Shown here: positions 7,172-7,293 of the stretch, piece after piece
How the letters are laid out: every line of letters starts with the position of its first letter
Numbering within the stretch: the stretch's first letter is position 1
DNA from: Flavobacterium psychrophilum
GTDB taxonomy: Bacteria > Bacteroidota > Bacteroidia > Flavobacteriales > Flavobacteriaceae
Direction of reading: 5' to 3'
Length of the DNA stretch: 7,293 nucleotides
Assembly (NCBI GenBank): GCA_945861915.1
Contig: CAMAWK010000119.1
Span: forward strand, 1-7,293
Notes under the pieces: generated by a model
The model's database searches: none
The model's input: only the letters and a program-made list of their open reading frames with translations
What the model was told of the DNA's origin: nothing
Position numbers and translations under genes: made by a program

Positions 7172-7217
7172 CAATATTATTATATCAGAGTTAATAATGC
7201 ATTAATAATGCATTAAT
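7172..7217 (-). promoter_or_regulatory. Second three-repeat activator-type promoter, upstream of the relics and the ROK kinase
   Basis: On the minus strand there are perfect ATTAATG heptamers at 7211-7217 and 7200-7206 and a degenerate ATTAACT at 7189-7195, again with an 11-bp period. Nine bases later comes TAATATTG (7172-7179), the same TAnnATTG box as in the hydrolase promoter. No TTTG lies at -33. Transcription would start near 7165 and now runs through the sulfatase stub and permease remnant before reaching the kinase at 6733. The spacers between repeats (CATT twice) resemble those at the other site (TTTT, TATT). Nothing recognisable lies at 7218-7293. Confidence 0.65.
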
Positions 7218-7293
7218 AAACAATAAATACAAAATAATAAATTCAATGATAAATTAAACAATCCATCAATGCATTCCACAATCCAAAAAATGT

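Noticed and set aside
7243..7293. Open minus-strand frame of 16 codons at the window edge, ending TGA at 7243
   Set aside because: It could be the 3' end of a further gene, but it is too short to support.
1..7293. CRISPR arrays, tRNA or rRNA genes, insertion-sequence ends
   Set aside because: I looked on both strands and saw no spacer-repeat array, cloverleaf with CCA-type end, rRNA-like stretch, or paired inverted repeats flanking a transposase.

Overview
The window is AT-rich and every clear gene is on the minus strand. It reads as part of a Bacteroidota (probably flavobacterial, plausibly marine) carbohydrate-utilisation locus. The signs are lysine- and asparagine-rich proteins, no Shine-Dalgarno sites, promoter elements resembling the Bacteroidota -7 box (TAnnTTTG), and a secreted glycan hydrolase next to a membrane-anchored regulator and a sugar kinase.

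Layout in the direction of transcription (right to left). At 7172-7217 there is a promoter-like array of three direct repeats with an 11-bp period. It is followed by two gene relics: an N-terminal stub of a sulfatase (7029-7139) and the C-terminal third of a FucP-type MFS sugar permease (6723-7021), the latter broken by two in-frame stops and a homopolymer frameshift. The permease stop overlaps the start of an intact ROK-family sugar kinase (5615-6733). After the kinase comes a small, possibly frameshifted membrane ORF (5367-5590). Next is an 867-residue transmembrane regulator (2627-5230) with an outside LamG-like plus Kelch/propeller sensor, one membrane helix, and a cytosolic SARP-like winged helix plus BTAD. 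A gap at 2195-2626 holds a perfect 14-bp hairpin, a doubtful coding relic, and a second copy of the three-repeat promoter (2214-2259). That promoter sits in front of a secreted GH71/99-like hydrolase with an NBR1-type Ig domain and a C-terminal beta-sandwich (35-2134).

The most interesting point is that the two promoter arrays share one architecture: two perfect ATTAATG heptamers and a degenerate third, 11-bp period, then exactly 9 bp to a TAnnATTG box. Neither has a recognisable -33 element. Heptamers repeated every 11 bp just upstream of the core promoter are how actinobacterial SARP activators are known to bind, and the only regulator in the window carries a SARP-like DNA-binding domain tethered to the membrane. 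I infer a one-component system in which the Kelch/LamG ectodomain senses a glycan and the cytosolic domain activates the hydrolase promoter and the (formerly sulfatase/permease/kinase) promoter.

The right-hand transcription unit appears to be a collapsed sulfated-glycan operon: promoter, sulfatase stub, permease remnant, living kinase.
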